Of a DNA stretch of 64,000 nucleotides, positions 46,001 through 54,896 are shown in pieces. Below the pieces are notes generated by a model that was given only the letters and a program-made list of their open reading frames with translations, was not told the DNA's origin and did not search any database. The stretch is from positions 239,836-303,835 of the forward strand of contig NZ_JAEIJD010000003.1 of NCBI RefSeq assembly GCF_016307205.1. The letters run 5' to 3'. Origin of the DNA: Pontibaca salina (GTDB lineage Bacteria; Pseudomonadota; Alphaproteobacteria; Rhodobacterales; Rhodobacteraceae). Position numbers and translations under genes: made by a program. Positions within the stretch are counted from its first letter, which is position 1; each line of letters opens with the position of its first letter.

Positions 46001-47548
46001 TCATGCTCGCTGCTTCTCCTCTAAAAGCAGCTCGGCGCGCTCCCGCAGACTGGTTTTCAGGACTTTGCCGTAACTGTTTTTCGGCAGGTCCTGCACAAAA
46101 TAGTATCTTTTTGGTTTTTTGAACGAGGCCATCCGGCTTCTGCACCAAGTATCGAGTTCGGCCATGTCGCAATGCGTTCCATCGCGTAAGACAACGAAGG
46201 CGACGACCTCTTCCCCCCAGTCGGTGCTTGGCATTCCGATCACCGAGGCCTCGAATACTGCGTCGTGGGCCAGCAGTGTCTCTTCCACTTCGCGAGGATA
46301 AATATTGCTTCCGCCCGAGATGATGACATCCCGGGACCGGTCGGTCAGGGTCACGAACCCGTTTGCGTCCATCGTGCCCAGATCGCCGGTGCGTAGCCAG
46401 CCGTCGGCGATGACCTCGGCCGTGGCCTCGGCGTTGCGCCAATAGCCCTTCATCACCGTATCGCCTGCAACGACTATTTCGCCCACCTCACCGGCGGGGA
46501 GTTCGCGCATTCCATCGTCGACGATACGTACCTGCACGCAGGCTTGCGCGAACCCGACCGAAGCGCGCCGCGCACTGGCATCGGGATGCGTGGTATCGGC
46601 CACCAGATCGCGGGGCAGGGCGGTGATCGTCATCGGGCTTTCGCCCTGGCCGTAGATCTGCGCAAAACGGGGGCCGAAACGGTCAAGGGCTTCGTCGATA
46701 TCGGCCAGATACATCGGCCCGCCGCCATAGATGATCGTCTTGATACCGGTCCCATCGTAACCGGTATCGGCGGCATGGGCGATCAGGCGCTTGACCATTG
46801 TCGGTGCGGCAAAAAATACGAGATTATCCAATTTGCGCGCCAAACCGGCGATCTCGTCAGGGTCAAAACCGCCAGATTGCGGCACGATATGGCAACCCCC
46901 CGCCCGGATGATCGGAAAGTGGTACAATCCTGCGCCATGAGACATCGGCGCGGCATATAGCGCGTTGTCCTGCGCAGATACCGCATCGACGTCGATCGCA
47001 TAGGCCAGCGACATCGCTACGAGGTTGCGATGGGTCGCCATGACTCCTTTGGGGCGACCGGTGGTGCCCGATGTGTAAAACAACCACGCAACATCGTCGG
47101 CGGCGCTGTCCACCGGTGGTGTCATCGGCGGGGCCGAATCTACTGCTTTTTTCAGGTCGGAATCGTGGACCGACAGTTCAATACACTGGTTGTGCAGATC
47201 GCCTGCCTCGGGAAAGACCTTGCCGGTTTCGGTGATAGCCACCTTGGCCTCGGCATTGCCGATAATCCACGCGGCTTCACGTGGGTGCAGCTTGGGATTG
47301 ATCGGCACGATGATTGCGCCGATCCACAGAACCGCGTGCACAATCTCAAGGTATTCCGGGCAGTTTTGCACGAACAGCGCGACACGCTCGCCCCGGGCGA
47401 CATTCAAAGTGTCGGCCAGATAACGGCCCATCGCTGCACTACGCTGTGCGAAATCGCCATAGCTTGCGTGTAGATCGGTGCCGGACCGGATGGCCGGCGT
47501 ATCAGGACGGGACAGCGCGGTCTGGTAAAGCCAGCGAGAGATATTCAT
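46001..47548 (-). CDS. AMP-forming acyl-CoA synthetase / carboxylate-CoA ligase
   Basis: Class I adenylate-forming enzyme of 515 residues that activates a carboxylic acid to its CoA thioester via an acyl-AMP. Motifs are the P-loop FYTSGTTGRPKGVMATHRN, YGQGESPMTI, DGWLRTGDLG, the hinge LTDRSRDVIISGGSNIYPREVEE and the C-terminal lysine in PKNSYGKVLKTSLRE. Context with a TRAP carboxylate importer on one side and a thiolase on the other suggests it activates the imported acid. The chain length or ring type is not predictable. Confidence 0.93.
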   Translation of the reverse strand: MNISRWLYQTALSRPDTPAIRSGTDLHASYGDFAQRSAAMGRYLADTLNVARGERVALFVQNCPEYLEIVHAVLWIGAIIVPINPKLHPREAAWIIGNAEAKVAITETGKVFPEAGDLHNQCIELSVHDSDLKKAVDSAPPMTPPVDSAADDVAWLFYTSGTTGRPKGVMATHRNLVAMSLAYAIDVDAVSAQDNALYAAPMSHGAGLYHFPIIRAGGCHIVPQSGGFDPDEIAGLARKLDNLVFFAAPTMVKRLIAHAADTGYDGTGIKTIIYGGGPMYLADIDEALDRFGPRFAQIYGQGESPMTITALPRDLVADTTHPDASARRASVGFAQACVQVRIVDDGMRELPAGEVGEIVVAGDTVMKGYWRNAEATAEVIADGWLRTGDLGTMDANGFVTLTDRSRDVIISGGSNIYPREVEETLLAHDAVFEASVIGMPSTDWGEEVVAFVVLRDGTHCDMAELDTWCRSRMASFKKPKRYYFVQDLPKNSYGKVLKTSLRERAELLLEEKQRA

Positions 47549-47554
47549 CGCGAC

Positions 47555-48727
47555 TCAGCCCCTATGCGCTTCGAGAACCGAAACGTAATTGGCAACAGCA
47601 GACCCGCCCATGTTGAAGACCAGCCCCAGAGTCGCACCCGGAGTCTGCATCTCGCCCGCTTGGCCGGTCAATTGTCGAAAGGCCAGTGCATGCATCGACA
47701 CGCCGGTTGCGCCGACCGGGTGCCCCTTGGCCTTGAGCCCGCCGGACAGATTCACCGGCAGCGCTCCACCACGGTAAACCGTACCGTCGTCAAGCGCACG
47801 CACCCCTTGGCCTTTTGGCGTCAGTCCCATCGCCTCATAAGTCAGCAGTTCCGCGATCGTGAAACAATCATGCACTTCGGCAAAATCAATATCGCCAAGC
47901 GATACGCTGGCGGAGCTGAGCGCCTCTGCGAAGGCGCGCTCGGGGCCTTCAAAAGCCAGAAAGTCGCGGCGTGACATTGGCAGGAAGTCACTGACATGTG
48001 CGGCGGCGCGCAATTTGACGGCTTTCGGGAAGTTCACAGCGTTGTCATCGCTGGTCAGAACCACTGCGGCGGCACCATCCGAGACAAGCGAACAATCGGT
48101 CAGCCGCAGAGGTGGGGCGATTTCGGGGTTTGAGTTCGAAACCGTGCTGCACTGCTCGAAGGTGAATTCCTTGTGCATCTGCGCCAGCGGGTTTGCCATT
48201 GCGTTGGCGTGGTTCTTGACTGCGATCCGCGCCATTGCGTCCAGCGGGCTGGCATGGCGTTTTTCATACTCGCGGGCTGCGATGCTAAACACCTGAGGAA
48301 AGCTTAGATCTGCCTCATCGGCGTCGTTGCGATATCCGGCGCCGGCCAGTGCCTCGGTAACGTCACGGGTGGAACGATTGGTCATTTTCTCGGCACCGAC
48401 GACCAGAACCGTACGCGCCTTGCCTGCCTGAATTGTGTTCATCCCGGCATGAATTGCCGCCGATCCAGAGGCGCAGGCATTCTCGGCCCGCATAGCCGGC
48501 TTGAACCGCAACTGCGGATAGGCCTGATGTATCAATGAAGACGCAAAACCGTCCGAGACCAGCCCCGAGTTGAAATGCCCGAGAAATACCGCGTCGATAT
48601 CGGCGGGGTCGATACCGGCCTCTTCGACTGCCTCGCGCGTGGCGGCGACGATCAGCTCTTCGAGGTTTTCTTGTAGGCGACCGAATTTCGTGTGGCCGCT
48701 GCCCACGATTGAAATTCCTGTGCTCAT
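47555..48727 (-). CDS. thiolase-family acetyl-CoA C-acyltransferase (SCP2-type)
   Basis: A 390-residue thiolase of the SCP2/sterol-carrier-like branch. The nucleophile C85 is in AENACASGSAAI, the middle histidine in EVHDCFTIAELL, and the closing GGLKAKGHPVGATGVSMHAL holds the catalytic HPxGATG. The enzyme would cleave a 3-ketoacyl-CoA or act in side-chain shortening. It is the first gene of the minus-strand catabolic run, faces the divergent LuxR-type regulator, and is separated from the CoA ligase by six bases. Confidence 0.92.
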   Translation of the reverse strand: MSTGISIVGSGHTKFGRLQENLEELIVAATREAVEEAGIDPADIDAVFLGHFNSGLVSDGFASSLIHQAYPQLRFKPAMRAENACASGSAAIHAGMNTIQAGKARTVLVVGAEKMTNRSTRDVTEALAGAGYRNDADEADLSFPQVFSIAAREYEKRHASPLDAMARIAVKNHANAMANPLAQMHKEFTFEQCSTVSNSNPEIAPPLRLTDCSLVSDGAAAVVLTSDDNAVNFPKAVKLRAAAHVSDFLPMSRRDFLAFEGPERAFAEALSSASVSLGDIDFAEVHDCFTIAELLTYEAMGLTPKGQGVRALDDGTVYRGGALPVNLSGGLKAKGHPVGATGVSMHALAFRQLTGQAGEMQTPGATLGLVFNMGGSAVANYVSVLEAHRG

Positions 48728-48782
48728 GGTATACTCTCCGCGATTTCAGGGTATAATGACATGATAACGATCCGAAACCATG

Positions 48783-48810
48783 CGTGGAAACACGTAATAT
48801 GATACGTATC
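48783..48810. promoter_or_regulatory. palindromes in the thiolase/luxR divergent promoter
   Basis: CGTGGAAACACG (48783-48794; CGTG/CACG arms) and the perfect ten-base palindrome GATACGTATC (48801-48810) lie in the 113-bp gap between the divergent thiolase and LuxR-type genes. Such symmetric sites suit a dimeric LuxR-type regulator. Binding is inferred only from position and symmetry. Confidence 0.4.
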
Positions 48811-48840
48811 TGTACCTAAATCACTGCGTGATGAGTATTG

Positions 48841-49410
48841 ATGATCGACACATCTACACCGCAAAAGACGGCAGCCCTTGGTTTTCGTGAATCACCCGTA
48901 GCACAAATTGTTGTGCGGTATCGCCGCATCGTCGAGGCGAACAACGCCATCGAACGCATGTTTGGATACAGGCGAAGCGAGGTGGTAAATCGGTCCGTGC
49001 AGCGGCTGTATCCGACGACCGCCGATTTCACGCAGATTGGCGACAGGTGCGAAACCCGGATGCGCAAAACCGGCGATACTTACTATGAAGACGAGCGGTT
49101 CATGCAGTCGCGCGACAATGAAATCTTCTGGACACGGGCCAAGGGGATCACATTGACCCCTGAGGACCCATTCGCATTGATGATCTGGAGCTTCGAGAAG
49201 ATTGCCAGCAAAGCCTATCGCTCTGTGGATCTCAGCCCGCGCGAGCGCGAAGTTGCGCACCATCTGGTCAATGGCCACACCTCGCGTGAAATCGGTGATG
49301 CGCTGGGGATTTCGCACCGCACCGTCGAAGTACATCGCGCCCGTTTGATGCGGAAGTTCAACGTTAACAACACCGCCGCACTGGTTTCCGAAATCGTGCT
49401 TGCCGTGTAA
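48841..49410 (+). CDS. PAS-LuxR type transcriptional regulator
   Basis: A 189-residue one-component regulator. The N-terminal part is a PAS-like sensor (FRESPVAQIVVRYRRIVEANNAIERMFGYRRSEVVNRSVQRLYP) and the C-terminal part a LuxR/NarL helix-turn-helix (LSPREREVAHHLVNGHTSREIGDALGISHRTVEVHRARLMRKF). There is no receiver aspartate domain, so it likely senses a ligand directly. Divergence from the thiolase-CoA-ligase-TRAP-SDR run makes it the probable local regulator. The ATG at 48841 follows a TTG one codon earlier. Confidence 0.9.
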   Translation: MIDTSTPQKTAALGFRESPVAQIVVRYRRIVEANNAIERMFGYRRSEVVNRSVQRLYPTTADFTQIGDRCETRMRKTGDTYYEDERFMQSRDNEIFWTRAKGITLTPEDPFALMIWSFEKIASKAYRSVDLSPREREVAHHLVNGHTSREIGDALGISHRTVEVHRARLMRKFNVNNTAALVSEIVLAV

Positions 49411-49487
49411 CGCGCCAAAGCGGAGCCAATCCGGGCACCGTCCGCGCCAGAGGGATTTTCAGCAAGAGAACCGCTCTCGCGATTGTC

Positions 49488-50984
49488 TTAGATGCTCTGA
49501 TCGTACTCCCCCACATCGGGTTCGGTCCGGATGACGGCATCCAGATCGTTGAAGATGGCGCGCATTTCCGTTTCACTTTCGGGACTTTCGCAAACCACCA
49601 CGAGATTGGGCGTGTTGGACGAGGCACGCACCAAGCCCCAAGCGCCATTATCAAGGATCACCCGCGCGCCGTTGACCGTGACCACTTGTTTGATCGGGCG
49701 ATTGGCGATTTTCTCGCCCTTATCGGCCAAGGTGGTCAGCTTCTCCACCAGCCGGTCCAGCACGCTGTATTTCACGGTATCCGGGCAGTGGGGCGACATG
49801 GTGGGTGTGGACCAAGTGTGGGGCAAAGCACGGCGCAGATCAGACATGGACTTGTCGGGATTGCGGTCCATCAGCTTGCAGATCTCGACCGCAGCGCGCA
49901 GCCCGCAATCATAGCCCCGTCCGACCGGTTCAGCCAAAAAATAGTGCCCGGATTTTTCGAACCCCGCCAGTGCGCCGATTTCTTTGACCCGGCGTTTCAT
50001 GTGGGAATGGCCGGTTTTCCAGTAATCTGCCTTGATGTCGTATTTCTGCAATTCCGGGTCTGAGGCGAACAGCCCGGTCGATTTCACATCGGCCACAAAG
50101 GTTGCGCCGGGATAGAGGGTCGCCAGATCGCGGGCCAGAATGACGCCGACCTTATCGGCAAAAATCTCCTCGCCTTCGTCATCGACGACACCGCAGCGGT
50201 CGCCATCTCCGTCGAACCCCAGTGCGAAATCGGCCCCTGACCCGCGCACGCTTTGCGCCATGTCATGCAGCATTTCCATCGCTTCGGGGTTGGGGTTGTA
50301 ATGCGGGAATGTGTAATCAAGCCGGTTATGCGAGGCGACGACCTCGACCCCCAGCCGTTCGAACAGCTCTGGCGCGAAGGCGCTGGCAGTGCCGTTGCCG
50401 GTGGCGCAAACCACCTTGAGCTTGCGGGTCATGCGGAAATCGCCAACCAGATCGTCAAGATAAGCCTCGCGCACGCCGTCGACAAATTCATATGAGCCGC
50501 CTTCATGCGCCAAGCCCTCGCCATTCAGCACGATGGACTTGAGCTCATCCATTTCATCGGGACCATGAGTCAGCGGGCGCTCGAACCCCATCTTGACCCC
50601 GGTCCAGCCGTTCGGGTTGTGGCTGGCCGTGACCATTGCGACTGCGGGTGCATCCAAATGGAATTGCGCGAAATAGGCCATGGGGCTGAGCGCCGGGCCG
50701 ATATCCTTGACCGCGATCCCGGCTTGCATCAGCCCAAGGATCAATGCCTGTTTGATGGTCAGCGAATAATCGCGATAATCGTTGGCCACGGCAATTTCGG
50801 GGCGGATGCCGCGACGCCGCATCTGGGTACCCAGACCAAGCCCCAGCGCGGTGATGCCGGGCAGGTTGATTTCCTCGGGATATTTCCAGCGGGCATCATA
50901 TTCGCGAAAGCCCGTGGGCACGATCATCGGGTCGCGCAGGAAATTCCATGTGTTCGGGGTCACCGATGTCGCGGGCTTTTGCAT
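49488..50984 (-). CDS. phosphomannomutase/phosphoglucomutase
   Basis: Alpha-D-phosphohexomutase of 498 residues that interconverts hexose 6- and 1-phosphates for surface polysaccharide precursors. It has VTASHNPNGWTGVKMG with the phosphoserine, the metal loop DFALGFDGDGDRCGVVDDEG, sugar-binding GFEKSGHYFL and a C-terminal RASSNTPNLVVVCESP that binds the phosphate. The ATG at 50984 was preferred over a TTG at 51002 that would overlap kdsA. It lies 14 bp after kdsA in the capsule-linked group. Confidence 0.93.
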   Translation of the reverse strand: MQKPATSVTPNTWNFLRDPMIVPTGFREYDARWKYPEEINLPGITALGLGLGTQMRRRGIRPEIAVANDYRDYSLTIKQALILGLMQAGIAVKDIGPALSPMAYFAQFHLDAPAVAMVTASHNPNGWTGVKMGFERPLTHGPDEMDELKSIVLNGEGLAHEGGSYEFVDGVREAYLDDLVGDFRMTRKLKVVCATGNGTASAFAPELFERLGVEVVASHNRLDYTFPHYNPNPEAMEMLHDMAQSVRGSGADFALGFDGDGDRCGVVDDEGEEIFADKVGVILARDLATLYPGATFVADVKSTGLFASDPELQKYDIKADYWKTGHSHMKRRVKEIGALAGFEKSGHYFLAEPVGRGYDCGLRAAVEICKLMDRNPDKSMSDLRRALPHTWSTPTMSPHCPDTVKYSVLDRLVEKLTTLADKGEKIANRPIKQVVTVNGARVILDNGAWGLVRASSNTPNLVVVCESPESETEMRAIFNDLDAVIRTEPDVGEYDQSI

Positions 50985-50998
50985 TCTGTCACTCTTTG

Positions 50999-51832
50999 TC
51001 AAACTTGGATTGGATCGGCCTTGGCGAGCGCATCAAACTTCATCAGGCTGTCGATCAGCGCCGACATCTGGTCGAGCGGGATCATGTTGGGCCCATCTGA
51101 AGGTGCGTTGTCAGGCACTTCGTGGGTTTCGATGAACACCGCCGCCACGCCGATTGCCACCGCCGCGCGGGCCATGACCGGCGCAAATTCGCGCTGTCCC
51201 CCGGTCGAGCCGCCAAGTGCTGCGGGTTGCTGCACCGAATGGGTCGCGTCCATCACCACCGGATAGCCGGTCTGCGCCATTTGCGGCAACGCGCGCATGT
51301 CGGCCACCAGCGCGTTATAACCAAACGAAGTGCCACGTTCGGTCAGCAGAATCCGTCGGTTGCCGGTGCTTTCGATTTTCTGCACGACATTGGCCATGTC
51401 CCAAGGCGCAAGGAACTGCCCCTTCTTTACGTTGATCACCGCGCCGGTCTCACCCGCCGCCAAGATCAGATCGGTTTGACGGCAAAGCAGAGCCGGGATT
51501 TGCAGCACATCGCAGATTTTCGCCACCGGGGCGCATTGCGCGATCTCGTGCACATCGGTCAGCACCGGCACGCCGATGTCGCGTTTGACGCTTTCCAGCA
51601 TCAGTAGCCCCTCATCCATGCCGGGGCCGCGCTTGCCGCTGATCGAGGTGCGGTTGGCCTTGTCGAAACTGGCCTTGAAGATGAATTGCGCGCCGGCTGC
51701 GTCGCAGGCCTCTTTCAGGCGTCCGGCAATCATCTGAGCGTGATCGGCGCTCTGCAGTTGGCAGGGGCCAGCGATTAGGGTCAGCGGGCAGTCATTTCCG
51801 ACCTTCAGGCCGGCGATGTCGATATGGGTCAT
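50999..51832 (-). CDS. kdsA: 3-deoxy-8-phosphooctulonate synthase (KDO-8-P synthase), metal-dependent class
   Basis: KdsA condenses phosphoenolpyruvate with arabinose 5-phosphate to KDO-8-phosphate, for lipid A core or KDO-containing capsule. The 277-residue protein has LIAGPCQLQSADHAQM; the cysteine at C24 is the metal ligand that marks class II (E. coli has asparagine there). FKASFDKANRTSISGKRGPGMDEGL and VMDATHSVQQPAALGGSTGGQREF complete the site. It overlaps the kpsE-like gene by four bases, tying it to polysaccharide export. Confidence 0.95.
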   Translation of the reverse strand: MTHIDIAGLKVGNDCPLTLIAGPCQLQSADHAQMIAGRLKEACDAAGAQFIFKASFDKANRTSISGKRGPGMDEGLLMLESVKRDIGVPVLTDVHEIAQCAPVAKICDVLQIPALLCRQTDLILAAGETGAVINVKKGQFLAPWDMANVVQKIESTGNRRILLTERGTSFGYNALVADMRALPQMAQTGYPVVMDATHSVQQPAALGGSTGGQREFAPVMARAAVAIGVAAVFIETHEVPDNAPSDGPNMIPLDQMSALIDSLMKFDALAKADPIQV

Positions 51833-53457
51833 GAAGTCACCTGTTCACGCAGGATTGAGGCGGTGAGGGATACCATTAAATAGATGCCTGCGAAAATCAG
51901 GAAAGCCAAGATCGTATTCTCGAACTTGCGCGGATAAGCAGGATCCTGACTGGGCACCGGTTTGACCGAGGTCGTCAGATAGCGCACTTGCCGGTTGGCT
52001 TCCATCCGGGTCTGCTCGACCTGTTGCAGCGCCGATTGCAGCATCATGTCACGGGTCGCTAGATCGGCCTGGGCCATCTGGATGCGCACCGAAAGCTGCG
52101 CCAATGAATTTTCGCCCTCGCTGGCATCGACCATCCGGGCATTCAGCCGCGACAGCAATTCACGCAAGCGGCGCACGTCGCCCTCGGCTCCGGCGACCTT
52201 GGCGCTGTTGGGCCGGGGGTTGTCCAGCAACGCGGCCAGTTGCAGTTCGCGATCCTGCAATTGCAGTTCCACGTTGTTGATCTGGGCGCGTAATCCGGCG
52301 ATCACGCCTTCAGGATCAAGAATTGCGCCTTCCTGCTGCAGCTTGACCAATGCTTCCTGGGCTTCGCGCCGTTTCCGTTGTGCTTCTTCAAAGCCTTGCA
52401 GCGCGTCTTCCATTTGATCGCCGCGTTTCTGCTGGCTCAGCCCGTTGACGCGTTCCTCGGCATAAGAGATCAGCTTGGTCGAGAAATCGGCGCTGACCTG
52501 CGGATCGGCGGCAGAGACCTCCATCCGGATGACGCCTTCAGTCGGATCATAGCCGATTTTGATGTTTTTCGTATAGGTGTTGTGGGCTTCTTCGTTGCTG
52601 GGGGTCGCGCTTAGCCTTTGGATTGGGTCGATCCAGTCCTGCGAGAAATGCGCTTTGAATCCCACATCTCGATCAAGGCGCAGCATTGCATCCTTGGATT
52701 CAAGATAGGATTGCACCGCGATCGAATCCTGACTGGTGGCGAATTGCGTACCGCTTAACAGCCCGCCAAGACCGGTGCCGCCGACATTGTCGGCCTGCAG
52801 GATCAGGAATTCGGAGTGGGCGGCATACATTGGTGTGGCCACGCGGTAAAAATACCAGCCCGCAATCAAAGTGGGCAGGCCAATAAAGAAGGCCAGCCGC
52901 GCCATCAATAGCGCCAGCCGGCGACGGCGGCGCAGCATGATGTCGCGCTGGATTTCGCTGATCTCGCGGTTGCGCCGTTCGGCGGGGCTCATCTCGGTCG
53001 CGGGCAGTTCGAATCTGTGTGATCCGGGACGCGGCAATCTGTTGCCATCGCCGTGGGCCGGCAAGCCGGAAAGCGCATCGGGAGCGCCGCCCTCGTGGGG
53101 CTCGCTGCCGCCCCGAGGCACGATCAGTTCCAGCATATTGGCGTGTGCAAAGGGATCGATACCGTTCTGGCGCAGCAGGCGGACCGCATCCAGATCGGAT
53201 GTGGCGGGCAGGTCGTATTGTGCGGCGACTCGGCGGGCCATCCGCAATTGCCGCGCAGTCAGACCTTCGCTGCGGATGGCCGCGAATTCATCTACGATCC
53301 GTGTCCCGCTGTCCGGAGTGGCCACAGGAGCAGAGCTATCGGGCGACTCGCTGAAAGTGTCTTCGCGCAGGTCCGGCTCCACTCTGGCGGCAGTTTCGTC
53401 CTGCATCTCTGCCGTGGGTCTGGTGCGGTATTTTCTAGCTCTCGGTTTCGTAGTCAT
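51829..53457 (-). CDS. kpsE: capsule polysaccharide export inner-membrane protein (KpsE/CtrB/BexC family)
   Basis: A 542-residue PCP-3-type membrane-periplasmic adaptor for ABC-exported polysaccharide. The N-terminal 170 residues are cytoplasmic, proline- and charge-rich and longer than in E. coli KpsE. A helix near 185-208 (LALLMARLAFFIGLPTLIAGWYF) is followed by the periplasmic coiled coil (about 345-480, including RRLRELLSRLNARMVD). A second membrane helix lies near the C-terminus (TILAFLIFAGIYLMVSLTASIL). Its start overlaps the kpsT stop by 23 bases. Confidence 0.88.
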   Translation of the reverse strand: MTTKPRARKYRTRPTAEMQDETAARVEPDLREDTFSESPDSSAPVATPDSGTRIVDEFAAIRSEGLTARQLRMARRVAAQYDLPATSDLDAVRLLRQNGIDPFAHANMLELIVPRGGSEPHEGGAPDALSGLPAHGDGNRLPRPGSHRFELPATEMSPAERRNREISEIQRDIMLRRRRRLALLMARLAFFIGLPTLIAGWYFYRVATPMYAAHSEFLILQADNVGGTGLGGLLSGTQFATSQDSIAVQSYLESKDAMLRLDRDVGFKAHFSQDWIDPIQRLSATPSNEEAHNTYTKNIKIGYDPTEGVIRMEVSAADPQVSADFSTKLISYAEERVNGLSQQKRGDQMEDALQGFEEAQRKRREAQEALVKLQQEGAILDPEGVIAGLRAQINNVELQLQDRELQLAALLDNPRPNSAKVAGAEGDVRRLRELLSRLNARMVDASEGENSLAQLSVRIQMAQADLATRDMMLQSALQQVEQTRMEANRQVRYLTTSVKPVPSQDPAYPRKFENTILAFLIFAGIYLMVSLTASILREQVTS

Positions 53458-54109
53458 AGAGCTGTTTCGCTTTTTCTAAAGTATCAAACATATGTAGCTG
53501 GCCATCCATCAGAACGGCGGCTGAACGGGCAAATTTCTGTAGCGTCTCGGGCGCGTGGGACACGATCACGATGGTTGTTGTGCGCAACCGTTCTTCAAGG
53601 ATCGCGCCCGCCTTGCGGTTAAATTCGACATCCGTGGTGCCGGGCATGCCCTCGTCGATCAGATAAATATCGAAATCAAGGGCCAGCATTAACGCAAAAG
53701 AAAACCGCGCCCGCATTCCCGAAGAATAGGTGCCCAGAGGTTGATCAAAATATTCACCCAGATTGCACAGCCAACGACAATAGGCTTCGACGTAATCCGG
53801 GTCCAACCCGTATAATTGGGCGATATAACGACTGTTCTCGACCGCCGAGATCCGGTGCACGACGCCCCCCATGAATCCCAGGGGAAAAGACACATTGCAA
53901 TTGCGTCTAATTTCGCCTTCATCCGGCTTTTCCAGACCGGCCATCATGTTAATTAGCGTGGTTTTGCCGGTGCCATTGGGAGCTAGAATACCAAGGGAAT
54001 TACCCAGTTCCACCTTGAACGACACCCGATCCAGGATCACTTTGCGCTGGGTGCCGGTCCAAAATGACTTGCTGACATTCTCGAATTCGATCATCACATG
54101 TTCCGGCAT
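53435..54109 (-). CDS. kpsT: polysaccharide export ABC transporter ATPase (KpsT/CtrD family)
   Basis: A 224-residue ATPase powering export of a capsule-type polysaccharide. Walker A is APNGTGKT at 43-50, with alanine for the usual first glycine. The signature is the KpsT-type YSSGMRARFSFALMLAL, Walker B DIYLIDEGM, and the switch histidine is in VIVSHAPETLQ. The membrane permease KpsM that normally accompanies kpsT and kpsE is not found next to it in this window. Confidence 0.9.
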   Translation of the reverse strand: MPEHVMIEFENVSKSFWTGTQRKVILDRVSFKVELGNSLGILAPNGTGKTTLINMMAGLEKPDEGEIRRNCNVSFPLGFMGGVVHRISAVENSRYIAQLYGLDPDYVEAYCRWLCNLGEYFDQPLGTYSSGMRARFSFALMLALDFDIYLIDEGMPGTTDVEFNRKAGAILEERLRTTTIVIVSHAPETLQKFARSAAVLMDGQLHMFDTLEKAKQLYDYETES

Positions 54110-54293
54110 AACTCAAGCACGGTCATTGGCCTTATCGCAAAAGAAATTCATGGCTCGGGGCCGGTTTCGGGTGCATTATGTCTAATTATGAAGCCGATAG
54201 CCAACCGCAATGCGCGTACCGGCCTTAAATCATTTACTTCTGGATGCGCTGCCCCCTCTGGCAGGGCGTGCCCTTGCGCCCTAGATAGCGATC

Positions 54294-54896
54294 ATGCGCC
54301 ATGACCCGCACCAGCCGCTTACCGAGCAAATCCGAGCTTGCACAATCTGCGCCCAGCGATTTGCCGCGACCGCCACCCACCATCAGCCCCATCCGGTGGT
54401 CTGGTATCGTCCCGGCGCGCGGATCTTGATAGCGGGGCAGGCGCCGGGCATGCGCGTCCATGAAACGGGGGTGCCGTTCAACGATCGCTCGGGCGAGCGG
54501 CTACGCGAATGGATGGGGATGAATAACGCCGAGTTTTATGATCGCGACCGCGTTGCCATTGTCCCGATGGCGTTCTGCTTTCCCGGATACGACGTCCGCG
54601 GTGCGGACCTGCCACCGCCAGCGGTCTGCGCCCGAACTTGGCATGGGCAGGTCATGGCTGAACTGAGTGATCTGCGTTTGGTGTTATTGGTCGGCGCACA
54701 CGCGCAGCGCTGGCATCTGGGCGTGAAAACGTCGCTGACCGAAACCGTGGCCCGGTGGCGCGATCATGCGCCGCGCGTGTTTCCCTTGCCACACCCGTCC
54801 TGGCGCAATACCGCTTGGCTGAATAAAAACCCCTGGTTCGCCCGCGACCTGCTGCCGGTGCTGCAAACGCGGGTACGTGAGGTTCTGGATGACTGA
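54294..54896 (+). CDS. uracil-DNA glycosylase family protein with probable 4Fe-4S cluster
   Basis: A 200-residue UDG-superfamily protein. Motif A is LIAGQAPGMRVHETGVPFNDRSGERLREW and motif B is HPSWRN. Four cysteines, C16 and C19 (CTIC) plus C94 and C111, are spaced like the cluster ligands of family 4/5 uracil-DNA glycosylases. It should remove uracil or a related base from DNA, although substrate preference is open. It is divergent from kpsT and overlaps the SseB-like gene by eight bases. Confidence 0.85.
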   Translation: MRHDPHQPLTEQIRACTICAQRFAATATHHQPHPVVWYRPGARILIAGQAPGMRVHETGVPFNDRSGERLREWMGMNNAEFYDRDRVAIVPMAFCFPGYDVRGADLPPPAVCARTWHGQVMAELSDLRLVLLVGAHAQRWHLGVKTSLTETVARWRDHAPRVFPLPHPSWRNTAWLNKNPWFARDLLPVLQTRVREVLDD

